A program made the translations under genes and the position numbers. Shown here piece by piece: positions 24,025 to 35,479 of a DNA stretch of 64,000 nt; the first letter of the stretch is position 1; each line of letters begins with the position of its first letter. Below the pieces are notes generated by a model that searched no databases, was not told where the DNA came from, and saw only the letters and a program-made list of their open reading frames with translations. Origin of the DNA: Varanus komodoensis (lineage: Eukaryota > Chordata > Lepidosauria > Squamata > Varanidae); contig NW_025335468.1 of NCBI RefSeq assembly GCF_004798865.1, positions 939,472 through 1,003,471 of the forward strand. Direction: 5' to 3'.

Positions 24025-24475
24025 CTAAATGGGTCATAGAAACATAGAAAAAGAGTGAATCAGAAGGGGCCTCCTGGGGCATCTAGTCTAACCCCCCAAT
24101 TCTAGCTGGCTCCGCTCACGACAGGCCTCCCATGTGCATGTCCAGCCTGTCCTTGAACACCCTCACCAATGGGGCCTCAACCACCTCCCGTGGAAGCCCA
24201 TTCCATACCCTCAGGGTCCTAACTATCAGGAAGTGCTTCCTGGCATCCAAATGGAACCTTGGTTCCCTGCCTTCCTCTGCAGGGGAAAACAGGTCTCTAC
24301 CCACCTCCGTGTGACACCCTCTCACATATCTCTATGTCACCAACAGATCCCCTTGGAGTCTCCTCTTCTCCAGGCTGAAAAGACCCGGTTCCCTCAGTCT
24401 TGCTTCATACGGCTTTCCCAGCAACCCAGCCACCATCCTTGTGGCCCTTCGCTGCACTGACTCTAGGTAAGGTTT
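24025..24475 (-). mobile_element. CR1 LINE 3' fragment
   Basis: The reversed CR1 3' end catagaaacatagaa, ggggcctcctggggcatcta, gtccagcctgtccttgaaca, ccattccataccctcagggt, gtctcctcttctccaggctg and gtggcccttcgctgcactga are in the expected order. It is relatively well preserved. Confidence 0.85.
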
Positions 24476-25675
24476 TCCTGAGTGCAATCAATGGTTCCCT
24501 TTCACTTGTAAATGGCCCTATGTGCTGGCCCAGAGACTGCCCACTAAGTATTGTGTAGTCCCTTCTACCTGTCCAATCTTAACCAGAGGTTACCTGGGTC
24601 AAAGATACCAGGAAACCATTGTTTAAAATGAAGAGAGTTGTCTGTGAACCTGAGTGAGGTGTAGAGAAGGGCTGGGGCGACATACAGAGAAAGTTATGCA
24701 ATCCTGCAAGCACCATGCCCACCATCAGCTTTGGCTGCAGCCCCTGATTAACTTTCCTTGTGAATCAATGGCCCTTCATCAGAAAAGGGTTCCCCCATTG
24801 GTCTACAGTCCTACAGGCTAAAGTCTCCTCTCTGTCCTAGCTTAGTTATTCTTACAATATATACAGAGCCCTTAGAGGAACCTTGGGATTCTTTCCATGA
24901 TTGCTGTCTCCAAAACTGCATGAAACTAGGGTGAGATGTTCATTTCTGATAGGAGGCAGTCAAGAGCGTGGACCTTCTAGTGGCTAGATAATACATCCTG
25001 GAATCATAAGCAGCCAAAACAAGATGCTAAACAAGCTTGCCTTAAGGAAGATCAAGTGAGCAAAGTAAAGTGAACCATCTAGAAATGTGTTTTCATGTTC
25101 ATTTGCCTTCCTGCCTAGGTCCTATACTGTTGTGATTTTTAATTAAAACCTTTATTTTTAAAATGTAGAGGTTAAAAATGAGATTGTTCTGGATTAGCTG
25201 GCTCCTTACTCGGCCCTTGCTAACCATCACTGCACTATTGGCAGAACCTCACATTTCTGTCCTGAGGAATACACTATGAGATGCTTTCCAATTTTAGAGA
25301 AGAGATCTGTTTTTTTTAAAAATAAAATCCTTAATGTTTGGCCTATATAAGGGCTTCAACCTTTAAAGTCCTAACCCTGAAGGATGTACTTAGCTAAATC
25401 CTGAGGTCAACGGATGTCCTTCTCTGAGAATCAGTCCCTATGGAGATCTAACAGGAGAGGACCGTCTCAGTGAGGGCACCCCAGTCATGCAGCATTCTTC
25501 CCAGAAAGGTCTGCCTGACACTGGTTTGTATTTTTGGACACCTGGTGAGGACTTCTAGGCTTTGGCTATAGCAGTTCTTAAGAAGGTCTGAGGTTCTGGA
25601 CTGCTGAAATGTTAAGAAGTGCTTTATCTTACTAACCTATCTCTGCAACTGGTGCATCTTAAAATATACTTTACT
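24476..25675. other. Noncoding, nothing recognised
   Basis: No supported feature in this 1.2-kb spacer. Confidence 0.45.
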
Positions 25676-25890
25676 GTATTTTAATATATTTATATATGCC
25701 ACCCAGAGAACCTTGGCACATAGTTACTGTAAACAAACAAAGCAGTGAACTGTGAATGGATGTACCCTTGTCTGTAATTTTATTGAATTTATTGTTTTAA
25801 ATTGGTTTTTATAATGTACACTGTCTTTGGAAGGTTCTACCCTTAAAAGCAGTCTAAAAATAATTTAAAATTAATAAATCCAGCTGAAGC
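25676..25890 (+). mobile_element. L2-type LINE tails (one or two)
   Basis: Tatatgccacccagagaacc and ttttataatgtacactgtct ... aattaataaatcc are two 3' tail patterns of L2-type elements about 100 bp apart, perhaps two insertions. Confidence 0.5.
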
Positions 25891-27690
25891 AAAGGTCTCC
25901 AAAAGCTGCCTGTGATTTCTTGCCTGGAGCATTCCATGTACTGATGAATAAGGAATGGGGAATGAGAGGTTCCCAGCCTGGTGGGACTCTGGGGAAAGCT
26001 GAGCTCAACAGGAGCGGTCTCCTGAGGCTGGGGTCCAAGGGCCTCAGTCTCTGGTGGCTCCAGGCTACCAGTCCAAGCTTAGCGTCAGGGACTGTTGTTG
26101 AAGCATAAATGTGACTGGCTCCTCCTCTTCTCCTGTGCCCAAGCCCTGTCTGTTGCCTGCAGCTCTGGCCACAGCTGCCACTGCCCTCCTACACATGTCC
26201 AGGAATTATGCTTTGATCCCACACTTTTTGCTATTTTTGTTTTCTCATTTTGGCTTTAGCTAACATGAAACCCTTGGGTACCCTATGCAGAAAAGGAGGA
26301 CGACTGTCAAGAGGAGAGTCTAAAAGAGGGGCACCTTCCCTCCAGCCCCTCCAAGGCAGGGGCATGTAAGTGCTGGGAATACTTCCTAATGGTATTCCCG
26401 GTGCACCGTTCTGTTAAGGATCCATGGAGAAGGGTAGTCAGAACCCGCTTTGGATCTGGACCTCCTCCCTCCCTGAAGTCTCCACCTGTCTATCAACTGC
26501 TTCTCTTTGCCTGGGCCTGTCTTCCTTGTTGATCCCAGATGGCTCGCTGGATGCTACCACCAGTCCGCCTGCCTAGCTGTCCCTGGACCTCCTGCCTCAG
26601 AACAGGATTCTGAGCAAGCAGAGGAGCAAAGGGACTCCATGTGGTTGAAGTTCCCCTGCAGGGCAGTGTGCAAAGGAAGAACTCATTTGCTTTGTGACTA
26701 TCATTGCTGCTTTTTGATGTGCTCACTCCCACAAGGGAAGGGCTTCCAGTGCTGCTGCGGGGTGAGCAATGTGTAAAATCAGTGACCCATGAGGACAGAA
26801 CTGCTCCTCCGACTCTCTTTCCTCCAGCCTGGCTCAGGCAGGCGCCCATGAAACACTGAATGCAGCTCTAAGCCCTTGCTATTTTTCACAGAGGGAGGGT
26901 GAGGGGGAGCCATATGCACCACCTCAGCTGCTTCCTATGCTAGCAGCATCCCTTCGGGGCATTTTTGGAGAGAAATCCTTGTCCTTCTGCATCAACAGCC
27001 CTTTGCACAGTTTAGGTTTGGGGATGTGCGAGAGGAAGTGCTGGAGACAGGCAGCTGCCTTGGACCGGCACTCACACCTCAGCAGCATTCAAAATCACTT
27101 TCCCACTCTGCCTCCAAGGGCTTCAATTATTTATTCCCATTTATAGCGACATCAGAGGGCCATGAGAGTGGAGGTGGGAGGAGAAGGAATCCTGATTCCT
27201 GTGCAAGGAAAACCATACCCAGGATAGAGCTTATATTTGGAGCAAAGCCTCAGCTCCCAAACCTGTTTTGCATGCCAGGACCCATCCTTGGAACACACAA
27301 ACCAATAATAGCAGTGAAAATACCTCTGACCACATGCCAAATGCATTTCCCTCATCTTTCAGCAACTGCAGCCAGCTCCCATACATCTGGGATTAGAAAG
27401 CAGGGCTTCTAAGTAAGGGATCTGGCTTTCAGACAGCCCTGAGACTCAGCCCCTGCCCCCCCCCCCCCTTTTCTGGAAATTAACAATTGCCTGTGGGGAT
27501 TGCAGGGGAATGAGAAGGTGCACTCTGGTTCTCTGCTCCCAGCTTATCACAGCTGATATCGCCATATGGAGTGGCGTGAAGGGAAAAAGATGTAGAATGG
27601 CACTGGGTGTGTAGAAGCACATATATTGCTGGCTCAATTAGCCAAATGGTTGCTTTCCTGCTGGCTGTTTGATCCTCCCCCAGGTACAGG
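25891..27690. other. Noncoding, nothing recognised
   Basis: The spacer contains a C-run (27458-27469). Open frames up to 128 residues (27026-27412) have no recognised similarity. Confidence 0.4.
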
Positions 27691-27699
27691 ATCACCTGA

Positions 27700-27868
27700 A
27701 GCGGGCCACATGTGTCTGCAGCCACACTGAGTTCCATTCTCATAGCATGCCACAGTCTGATAGGTTGCTACTGGGAGAATAGTTGCTGATGGCTGTGGAC
27801 TACATAGCTGAACAGGAGGTTAGACCCAGTGGCCTGATAGGCCCCTTCCAACTCTACTATTCTATGAT
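27700..27868 (+). mobile_element. CR1 LINE 3' end
   Basis: Ggaggttagacccagtggcc, ccccttccaactctactatt and ctatgatta form a clear CR1 terminus. Confidence 0.85.
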
Positions 27869-27984
27869 TACTTGGCTTTGGGTTCTGTGACTGTTAGAAC
27901 AAGGTGGTTCTTATTCTCGTTCTATGTACTGTTTTGGTCCTTCTTGAGATCTAGCTTTTTCTGGTTTACAAGCTGTACATTTTA

Positions 27985-28105
27985 AATGTTGCTTTTGTAT
28001 TTGGTGTGTTTTAATTGCTTTTTGTAGTGTACACCACCATGAGAATCTATTCACTGAAAGGCAATACAGAAATATTTTAATAAATACATAAAATAAGACA
28101 AATAT
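27985..28105 (+). mobile_element. L2-type LINE tail
   Basis: Gtgtacaccaccatgagaat and aaggcaatacagaaatattt, then aataaatacataaaat. Confidence 0.55.
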
Positions 28106-29039
28106 GATACTGCTTCCTGACATCCACCAGCTTCGCTGGATTAGTGCCCCAACCCAGTGCCCAAATCCTTGTGATGTGTGACTAATCCCATGTCCTAAAC
28201 TACAGATCAGAAGAAGACTGTATTCAGATTCCAGGCAAGTGCCACAGACTCATTCGAAACTTCCTAGCAGGGGGTTAATTTTGCATTGTTAATGCTCCAC
28301 CATAGAAAGGCGTGATGCCCACTGAGACTGAGGTGTGGTGGCATAATGTCGAATTACTTGCATAGTAGATGCCATGCCAATAACCCTGACAGAGAAGCAG
28401 TCATGAATCTTAACCAGGCTCTGAACTAATGCAATCAGTTCAGTACTTTTCTACCCAGCCAATGTCAAGAACTGCGAGTGGGTGTAATATACTTACAATA
28501 GCTCGAAACTATTGAGCAGAATTTTCTGCTGAGAGCCCTGTTGAAAAGGAGACTGAAATAATTGAGGGTATGAATTATTGTAATGAGAATGGTGTGGAAT
28601 AAGAAAAGGTGTGTATGCACAGGCAAGAGACTCCCAATGGATCCCTCACCATCATGTGATGAGGATTTGCAATTGTGCATGTCCCTTTATTTATTGCAGC
28701 TCTGTAGCCTGCTGTAGCCCCAGGAAATCGGACTTATGCAATTACAGATGGGCACTAGGTAACGCCATGAGATTATGAAAAATGCTGGTGCCTTGTGACG
28801 CCTGGACAGAATTACATAGATGAAGGGTCCAACTTCTGAAAACACAGGCGATTTTCCTGTTGGCTACAGTTGGTTGATGGTTCTGATGTTCTTGGGAGGT
28901 GTTCAGCCTGTTTTATAGGGGCTTGCACAGTCCTGAAAAAAAATATTGTAGCTTGCAAGACGGTGTGTCTGGAGCTGTTAGTTTTTAATGGATGTACAGG
29001 GGACACTGGCAGCTTTTAACAAATCCATTTTGTTTGCCA
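28106..29039. other. Noncoding, nothing recognised
   Basis: No supported feature. Confidence 0.45.
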
Positions 29040-29580
29040 GCTACACTTTCTAGAGAAATCAAACTTCATTATTCATCATTCCTTCATCATTCCTACTGTT
29101 CTTACATAGATGTTATATTACTACAATGCACTCTGTGTGGGCTTGCCCTTGATTGTCCAAAAACAGCAACTGATTCAGAATGCTGTGGTCAGATTTTTGT
29201 CTGGAGTCAGCAGGATAACATTCTGGGATCAATTTAAGGTGCTGGCATTAGCCTTTGAAGTCTTAAATGTCCTTGGACCACAGCATCTCAAGGACTATCT
29301 TCTATTGGAATGCATTTGTATTCTGACACCCACTTCCTAGTTCCTTTGTCAAATGAAGTAAAGTTCATAGGAATGAAAGAGAGAATCTTTTCAGGTGAGA
29401 AAACTATGGAATAAGGGGTGTTCACCTTTGCCTGTATTGTACAGGAATTGCTTTTGAACTGGGGGCCTATGACAACCTGTTTTATTTTCTGTTGAGATGC
29501 TTTTGCTGTGAATTTAAGCATCTGTTTTACAGTTCGTATTTGCAAGCCACCTTGAATGGTCTTGGCATGTTAGATGACTG
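29040..29580 (+). mobile_element. L2-type LINE, RT C-terminal part and tail
   Basis: The plus-strand frame 29110-29340 reads YYNALCVGLPLIVQKQQLIQ, NAVVRFLSGVSRITFWDQFK and VLALAFEVLNVLGPQHLKDY. This is the L2-clade RT end (C/YNALYLGLP...QLIQNAAARLL...). The 3' tail follows at about 29480-29575. The frame is open for 76 residues but the flanks are broken. Confidence 0.75.
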
Positions 29581-29719
29581 AATATGAACATTTGTAAGCA
29601 GACCTGCTCCACACATGTATTCCCAGCAATAGCTTGGAATACAGCCTAGCCAATCTCTCCCTGATTGCTCATCTTCAAATGCAGGACATCTGCATACCAA
29701 GTTAGTGTAGCAGCAATAT

Positions 29720-29838
29720 AAAATCAAGGTTTCATACCAGCTTCCACAACCTGGTGGGGCACAATGGGAGTTATTGGCCAAAATATCTAGGGAGATGCCA
29801 GGCTTGGGGAAAGCTCTTCTATAGCGTTCACTATGAGA
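29720..29838. mobile_element. MITE-like fragment
   Basis: Accagcttccacaacctggtggggcaca-like left part, gggagttattggccaaaata and gccaggcttggggaaagc match one side of the palindromic family at 8095. Confidence 0.45.
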
Positions 29839-31059
29839 CATCATGAATATTGCTTCAAAGTAACTGCCAATATCTTGTAACTTGGCTTCTCACCAAGGTG
29901 CCAGTATCAAGATGCGTGACTTTTCCAGCTTGTATTTCACAATGTAAGCGTATAATCTCTCCTAATTCAATTTACAGAGGTAAGGGAGAAAGTTATGTTG
30001 TCTCATACGCTACAAAGAGGAAGATCCACTCTTTCCAACAATCCTTCCAAACCTCTGCTGCTAACTCCACCCCTAGTTCCAAGGAATGGTTTCTGTGGTC
30101 GATAAACTAGTGCTTGCTAGTCCTTGAAAAATATCACATCAATGTGACCTTTTAGCTGCATTTCTGACTAAGTTTCCTTATAGCATCGAAAGAACACTTT
30201 TTAAACTTAATCCCTGTTGCCAGTGCAAAACCTTAGTCTACAGTCCTTCGATCCTTCATTAAGTTCTTTTGCCTTCAATGAGAGCAATGAGTGGGTATCT
30301 CCCATTACAGCCTTCCAATGTAATTGTTTTCTCCTTTCCCATGAGGATAGAAATAATTCCTCTAGAACTACAGGAATTAAAAACAAATACAGACCTAGTC
30401 TAGTGGAATGACATCTTTGGTAATTAAGCTCTATTGTGTGTATAAATATTTATTAGCATTGGTAAGTGAGCACCTTCAGTTTTTTGGAAATGCTCTTTGC
30501 TTGCAACGTAATCATCAGCAGCTCAGATATTAACTGCTGAGTGCTTGCTCATGTAAGTATTTCTAACATGCAGTAATAAAACCAATAATACTCCAACACA
30601 GAGATGGCTGCTGTCAAAATAATTAAATAAAAACGGCTGTCTGTAACAAAGCCTCAGAGACCATGAACTTTCGCACATCTCTTCCATCGTCTCCTCAGTG
30701 ACTCTTACAGGAGCCCTGCTTTATCTGCTCTTATGTGATTGGCCACTTTCCACTCAGACTTGATTAACTTAACACAAGGTCACCTCTCCCTCCTGTCTCA
30801 CATCCTTCTTATTCTGCATCATCAGTAGCAATCTCACCTGGGTGCCCGTCTGTCCCGCTTCCTGCAAACCTAAACAAGCTGATCACAGATAGGACTCTCA
30901 GGAAGAAGGGAGAGAGAAAAGGGTAAATCAGGACAAAGAGGAAACAGATGGGATGAGGTGCTTAGATGCCACCCAGCTCTACGTGCCAGTGTAAGGTTCA
31001 ACAGCAGACTCACTACTATGAGGGCAAGGAATGGAACATCCAGGGAGATAGTACGGCAT
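29839..31059. other. Noncoding, nothing recognised
   Basis: No supported gene or repeat. Confidence 0.45.
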
Positions 31060-31278
31060 GCAGCAGGGCGGAGTAGGCAGGTTGCTGGACTTGCAAAGGG
31101 GATACCTGGGCCCAACCCCCCCCCCCCCCAAGAAGCTCATTGGATGACCTTGGCCCATACATGATCTCTCAGTTTAGGACTGATGAGCAGTTAATGTATG
31201 AAGGCATATTTTGAAGCCATCCTGAAAAGCCACCCTTGGAGAAAAGTTGGCACACAAACATAATAAATAAATATGCAA
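31060..31278 (+). mobile_element. tRNA-derived SINE, degraded
   Basis: Gttgctggacttgcaaaggg, gatacctgggccca, a 14-C run (31116-31129), then aagctcattggatgaccttgg and catgatctctcag, with a tail in aataaataaat. It follows the order of the SINE at 20196 but is strongly diverged. Confidence 0.55.
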
Positions 31279-32469
31279 CGACCGCTATCCTGTGTGCACC
31301 ACAGGTGTTAGCAGAGCTGTGAGTGGCAGGGAAAAGAGCCTGCTGGAACGTGTGGAACTGGTTGGTCAAGTATAGTCTGGCCATCTCCAGCTCTCTGAAG
31401 GGGAGGCCCCTCCCTAAGGAATGGCCTGAGTCTGGGGTAAGAACAGAGGAAGCAGGTGAGCAAGGGGGCAGTCTCTGCCAGAACTGGGGTGGAACAAGGG
31501 CATGGCTTTGCTCTCTGTATCTTCTCCTCTGATCCTATGGGTTCCCTGGAAAATCTGATGGGGAACAGGAATTTGTTGGTGTGCTAATGCTGTGAACTCT
31601 CATCTTAAACTCAGTCTATACAGATGTGTAAAAAAAACCTCTTATGCTACAGAAACCCCAGAGATCTTAAGTGATCTCCTCCTAAGATAGTAGTGCCCTT
31701 AAAAATTCTCATTACAGAAAAGTGGGATCCACACACGTAATGCTATGTGTTTGTGCGTGTGCATGTGTGTATTTAATGTGAGAAACCTAAATGCTGCAGT
31801 TTGAGGGGATCTGACTCATGCTTTTCTGGGTTGGCAGATCTGGTGCTCAGCTTAGCAAGCATTTCACATGAACTGCATTGGATGGAGCTGTGACAAAGAG
31901 GAAAGCCTAGGCAAAGGTTGCTTTTAGTTGCTCAGATTCCAATGGGGCTTCATACCTTAGCAAGGCAGTAAATTGATTAAGCTTAACCCCTACAGCATAT
32001 TCAAATACTTCATCTTGCTTAAACTTGGTATGTCTAGGCTGACATCTCTGTATAGGAAATCCTACTATAAAGAGCAGTGAACTTAGATAATTTTAGACCC
32101 TGACTTTAATCATTTGCATGAGGTAGAGTTTAGATAGTCATATGTATTTGCCAGTTGTTGAACCATACATCTAAGACCTCTCTTTGCCCTTCACTACAGC
32201 CCTTCCGTGCTTTACAAGTGCTTCTGCATTGCTGATACCTTAGAACAGGGTAACTTTTTGACAACTCTGGTAATATATATTCTGAGCATGTGTAATTTTG
32301 CATTTTAAATTCACTTAAATCACAGCATCATCAAAACTAAAGGAAGAAAATGGGAGTTGATTCTATTGCTCTCATCACCTGCCATTCTCTGGGTAGTAAT
32401 TTTTGACCTGGCTAAGTTTCAAGGCCTTGGGCTTTGGCCCCAAGATCCAGCTCTATCTGCACCACTATT
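31279..32469. other. Noncoding, nothing recognised
   Basis: No supported feature; a short TG-rich stretch lies near 31745-31775. Confidence 0.45.
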
Positions 32470-32640
32470 TGTTGCATTTACATCCCATCATTTTCCCTCT
32501 TACAGGGAGACCAAGGTGATTTACATAGCCCTTTCCATTTCATCTGCACAACAACCCTGTGAGGTAGGTTAGGCTGAGTCAGTAACAGGCACAAAGTCAC
32601 CCTGAGAGCTTCATAACCAAATTTTCCTCCCTCAGATATG
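32470..32640 (-). mobile_element. tRNA-derived SINE, 3' two thirds
   Basis: Reverse orientation: gcacaacaaccctgtgaggt, aggttaggctgagtcagtaa, caaagtcaccctgagagctt. The tRNA head is mostly missing on the right. Confidence 0.7.
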
Positions 32641-33815
32641 CAAATGGGATGGCCACTATGTGCATTAAGACAGCGCAGTCAACCCAATCCAGCAAGGACT
32701 CGGGCCCTTTCCTAAAACAAGGGAGCCAAGTGGTGCGCCCTAGGATTGCCTCTAGACCCACTCTTGCGTCCCTCTCACTAGGCCTGGCAGCCAGCTCTGT
32801 CCCAGGGACTAGAGAGCATGCCTTACGGGCTACCTCCAAAGGGGCCTCTCATTCTCCACTGGGAGGTGCAGTTGCTGAGTTCTTCTGAAGGGGCAAGACC
32901 TTCCAGAGTCAAATGCATACGGCTGACATGCTGGCAGCAGGGAGGGAGAGCCCTAACTCCTGTGCAGCAGGGCTGGGGACACCTGGCCTTCAGGCAGAAG
33001 CAGTTGCCCATCACTGCCTTGCAGCATCTCTTTATCTTCCCATAGGAAGTGAAACTTGAATACAGAGGGCCTGTTCTCACTCAAGGAACTGCATCTGGTC
33101 CTGAGGCAGCCAATCAGAACCCATCCTGCATTTGAAACATCTACTGAACACATAAAACGGCCACCTATTTCCCTCCATTGATGTGCCACATTCCCTGAAT
33201 ATGGGAGGGTGCAGAGGGACTGCACTGACTGGCCGTACCACCAAGATTTCTACGTTAGGTTGCAGGTGGGAACACCTGTATGTGTGGCTGGTAACCCGGG
33301 TGCAGCCATGGTTTCCAGTGGTTTCAGTTGCAAGCACACCCTGGAGAGGCCAGGGCCTGTTGTCACCTGTGGCCCAACATGGGAAGATTGGGGTGGAGGC
33401 CAGGCTGGCAGCTACCTGCAGGTCAGAAGGGTGGGAACAGCAGATACAACTCCTCTGACCCTGTTCCGTGTGTGGCACGCGCACACACTCACTGAATGCA
33501 CTGGGGCCAGGGGAAGAAGGGAAGGGTCTACTTCCTACACATTCTCTTCCTTAGCAACTGGGCTGAGAAATGAAATGGCAGATTTCGTTTTGCAAACACC
33601 AGCAGCTCTCGTCATCTCAGCATGTGCTTGATTCTGAAACTTAATTGGAGCTAGGGATCATCATGGCCTCAGACTCGAGGCTGGCTTTCATCACAAGTGA
33701 GCAACCACAGCCCTCTCCAGCAACAATTGGCAACATTTCTAAAGCACAGACTTAGATATTGCATGGTTACATGCGTCATTTTAATTTTTAAAAAACCTGT
33801 ATTCTTACCAGCCGC
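32641..33815. other. Repeat-free noncoding, function unknown
   Basis: No repeat was recognised in this moderately GC-rich stretch. Open frames of 135-140 residues (33077-33484 minus, 33209-33631 plus) overlap on opposite strands and have no recognised domain. Confidence 0.4.
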
Positions 33816-34560
33816 CACTGTTTTGAAAGGCTGCAAGTATTTATTTTGTCACATATCTTTAATTAGAAAATGTCAACGAAAGGAAGAGGGGGACAAGAAA
33901 AATGTAGCCACATAGATTAAAATATATCAATTTCAGTGTATGCATACTTGTGAAAACACAGGTTTTGAAGAACTATACATAAACTTGAACAAAAGCAGAC
34001 CAAATATTCAAATAAGTGTCCATTTACAAGTAGCATCTATACCACCACAAAGGTCAGTCACAGAAAATGAGTGTTCAACTTTCTAGTGTTGCAGTATCAG
34101 TCTTTGAACAGTCAGAAGGGTGTGTCCATTTGAGCAGACCACACATTAACTTCCAGGAAGCAGAGAGATATTTAAAAAGGACACATACATCAGTAACTAT
34201 TAAGGAATGTTCCAAAGCAAAATTTATCCATATAACGACCTCTTCCCCAAAAGGAGCAATTGCTGGACATTGCTAAAATGTTTAGCTAAAAGAAACGTTC
34301 TCTACATTGCACCTCCAAAAATTAGCTGACTTCGACAAAATCTTATTAAAAAGATGATGCAGCATCCAATAGGCACGAAATCGATGTTTTTGCTGAGTAC
34401 AATGCAATCTTAGGGCTTAGGGTCAGGTACTGACCTCAAGACAATGCCTAATCCATGGAAAGTGGGACAAGCCCCATTCCATTCTTTTTAAAACTCTCAA
34501 TGAACATATTTGTTCACAAATAAATATTTATAGATATGGATTGTAGATCTGTTTAGAAAG
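33816..34560 (-). other. AT-rich, UTR-like block (possible 3' UTR of a minus-strand transcript)
   Basis: The block is repeat-free, AT-rich and lacks long frames. Read on the minus strand it ends with ATTAAA (33858-33863) and AATAAA (33840-33845) 13-18 bases apart, like a poly(A) site. It lies about 1.5 kb downstream of the CpG island at 35.5-37.1 kb for a minus-strand transcript. No protein was read upstream of it, so it could equally be a conserved noncoding block. Confidence 0.25.
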
Positions 34561-35479
34561 GCTGCAAATATGAGTGTGGAAGTTCAGGGGGAGAAGCAGC
34601 TGCTTAACTCTTTCCTCTCTGGCAAATTTGCTCAAAATTCCCTCCACCCCCAGCCATACTGCTTTTTCAACCACAGAGGGGAATGCCTGGATATCACCAA
34701 CTGCTCAACTGCTGATGGCCACTCTGCTGTGTATGTATTGTATATTTGGTGAGTACACAGCATAGTTTGTGGAGGTGTGGCTTCTCTGGTGATACTGAAG
34801 TGTTGACATCTTGAAACTAATTGGAAATACTGTTTTATACAGTTTTGACAACGAACAAGTCATTTGACAATCTCCAGGGCTCTAGTTACCAGAGAGAGGA
34901 CTCTTGCTGGCAGCTGTTTTTAGAAGGCTATGGGAGCATGACTGGCTCAAATTGGGACTGGGAGTCAAGAAACTGTAGATTTTATTAATTGCTACTTTAG
35001 CAGAGGAAATAGAAAGGGACTTTCCAACTCCTGCTTTGAAAAAGTAGTTCTTTCCACAAAACTGGCCACTAACTTTCTAGCTGTTCAGTCTAGCACGGGT
35101 CCCCCTCCCCGCCTAACACAGGCGTTAGCAGCAGTGTGTTATCTGCCTTTAGGGAAACCCCTCCTTAGCTAATTCATCATAGGTTTTGCAGCCAACCTTC
35201 TTAAGGCCTCGAGGGGAGAGAGCAATACTTATCATCTGCTACTGCATTCATTTTCCTGTTGCTCTGCCTCTCTGGCTGGCAGGTTAAGGTCTAGGCGGGA
35301 TAAGACCGTGGGAACGACGGTCCTTGACTCCTCCTCCTCTACTTAGACGGGAGGGAGCGATCTTCTGCTTGCCAGTTCCTCTACCCTCGCCCCACAAGTC
35401 TCCAGCAGATCCACGGCTCCATCTGGCAAGAAGATGCTGTTCCTTCCTAGCCAAAATCGGGTTTAATTTTAGCTGTGTG
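34561..35479. other. Noncoding between UTR-like block and CpG island
   Basis: No repeat or exon recognised. Confidence 0.4.
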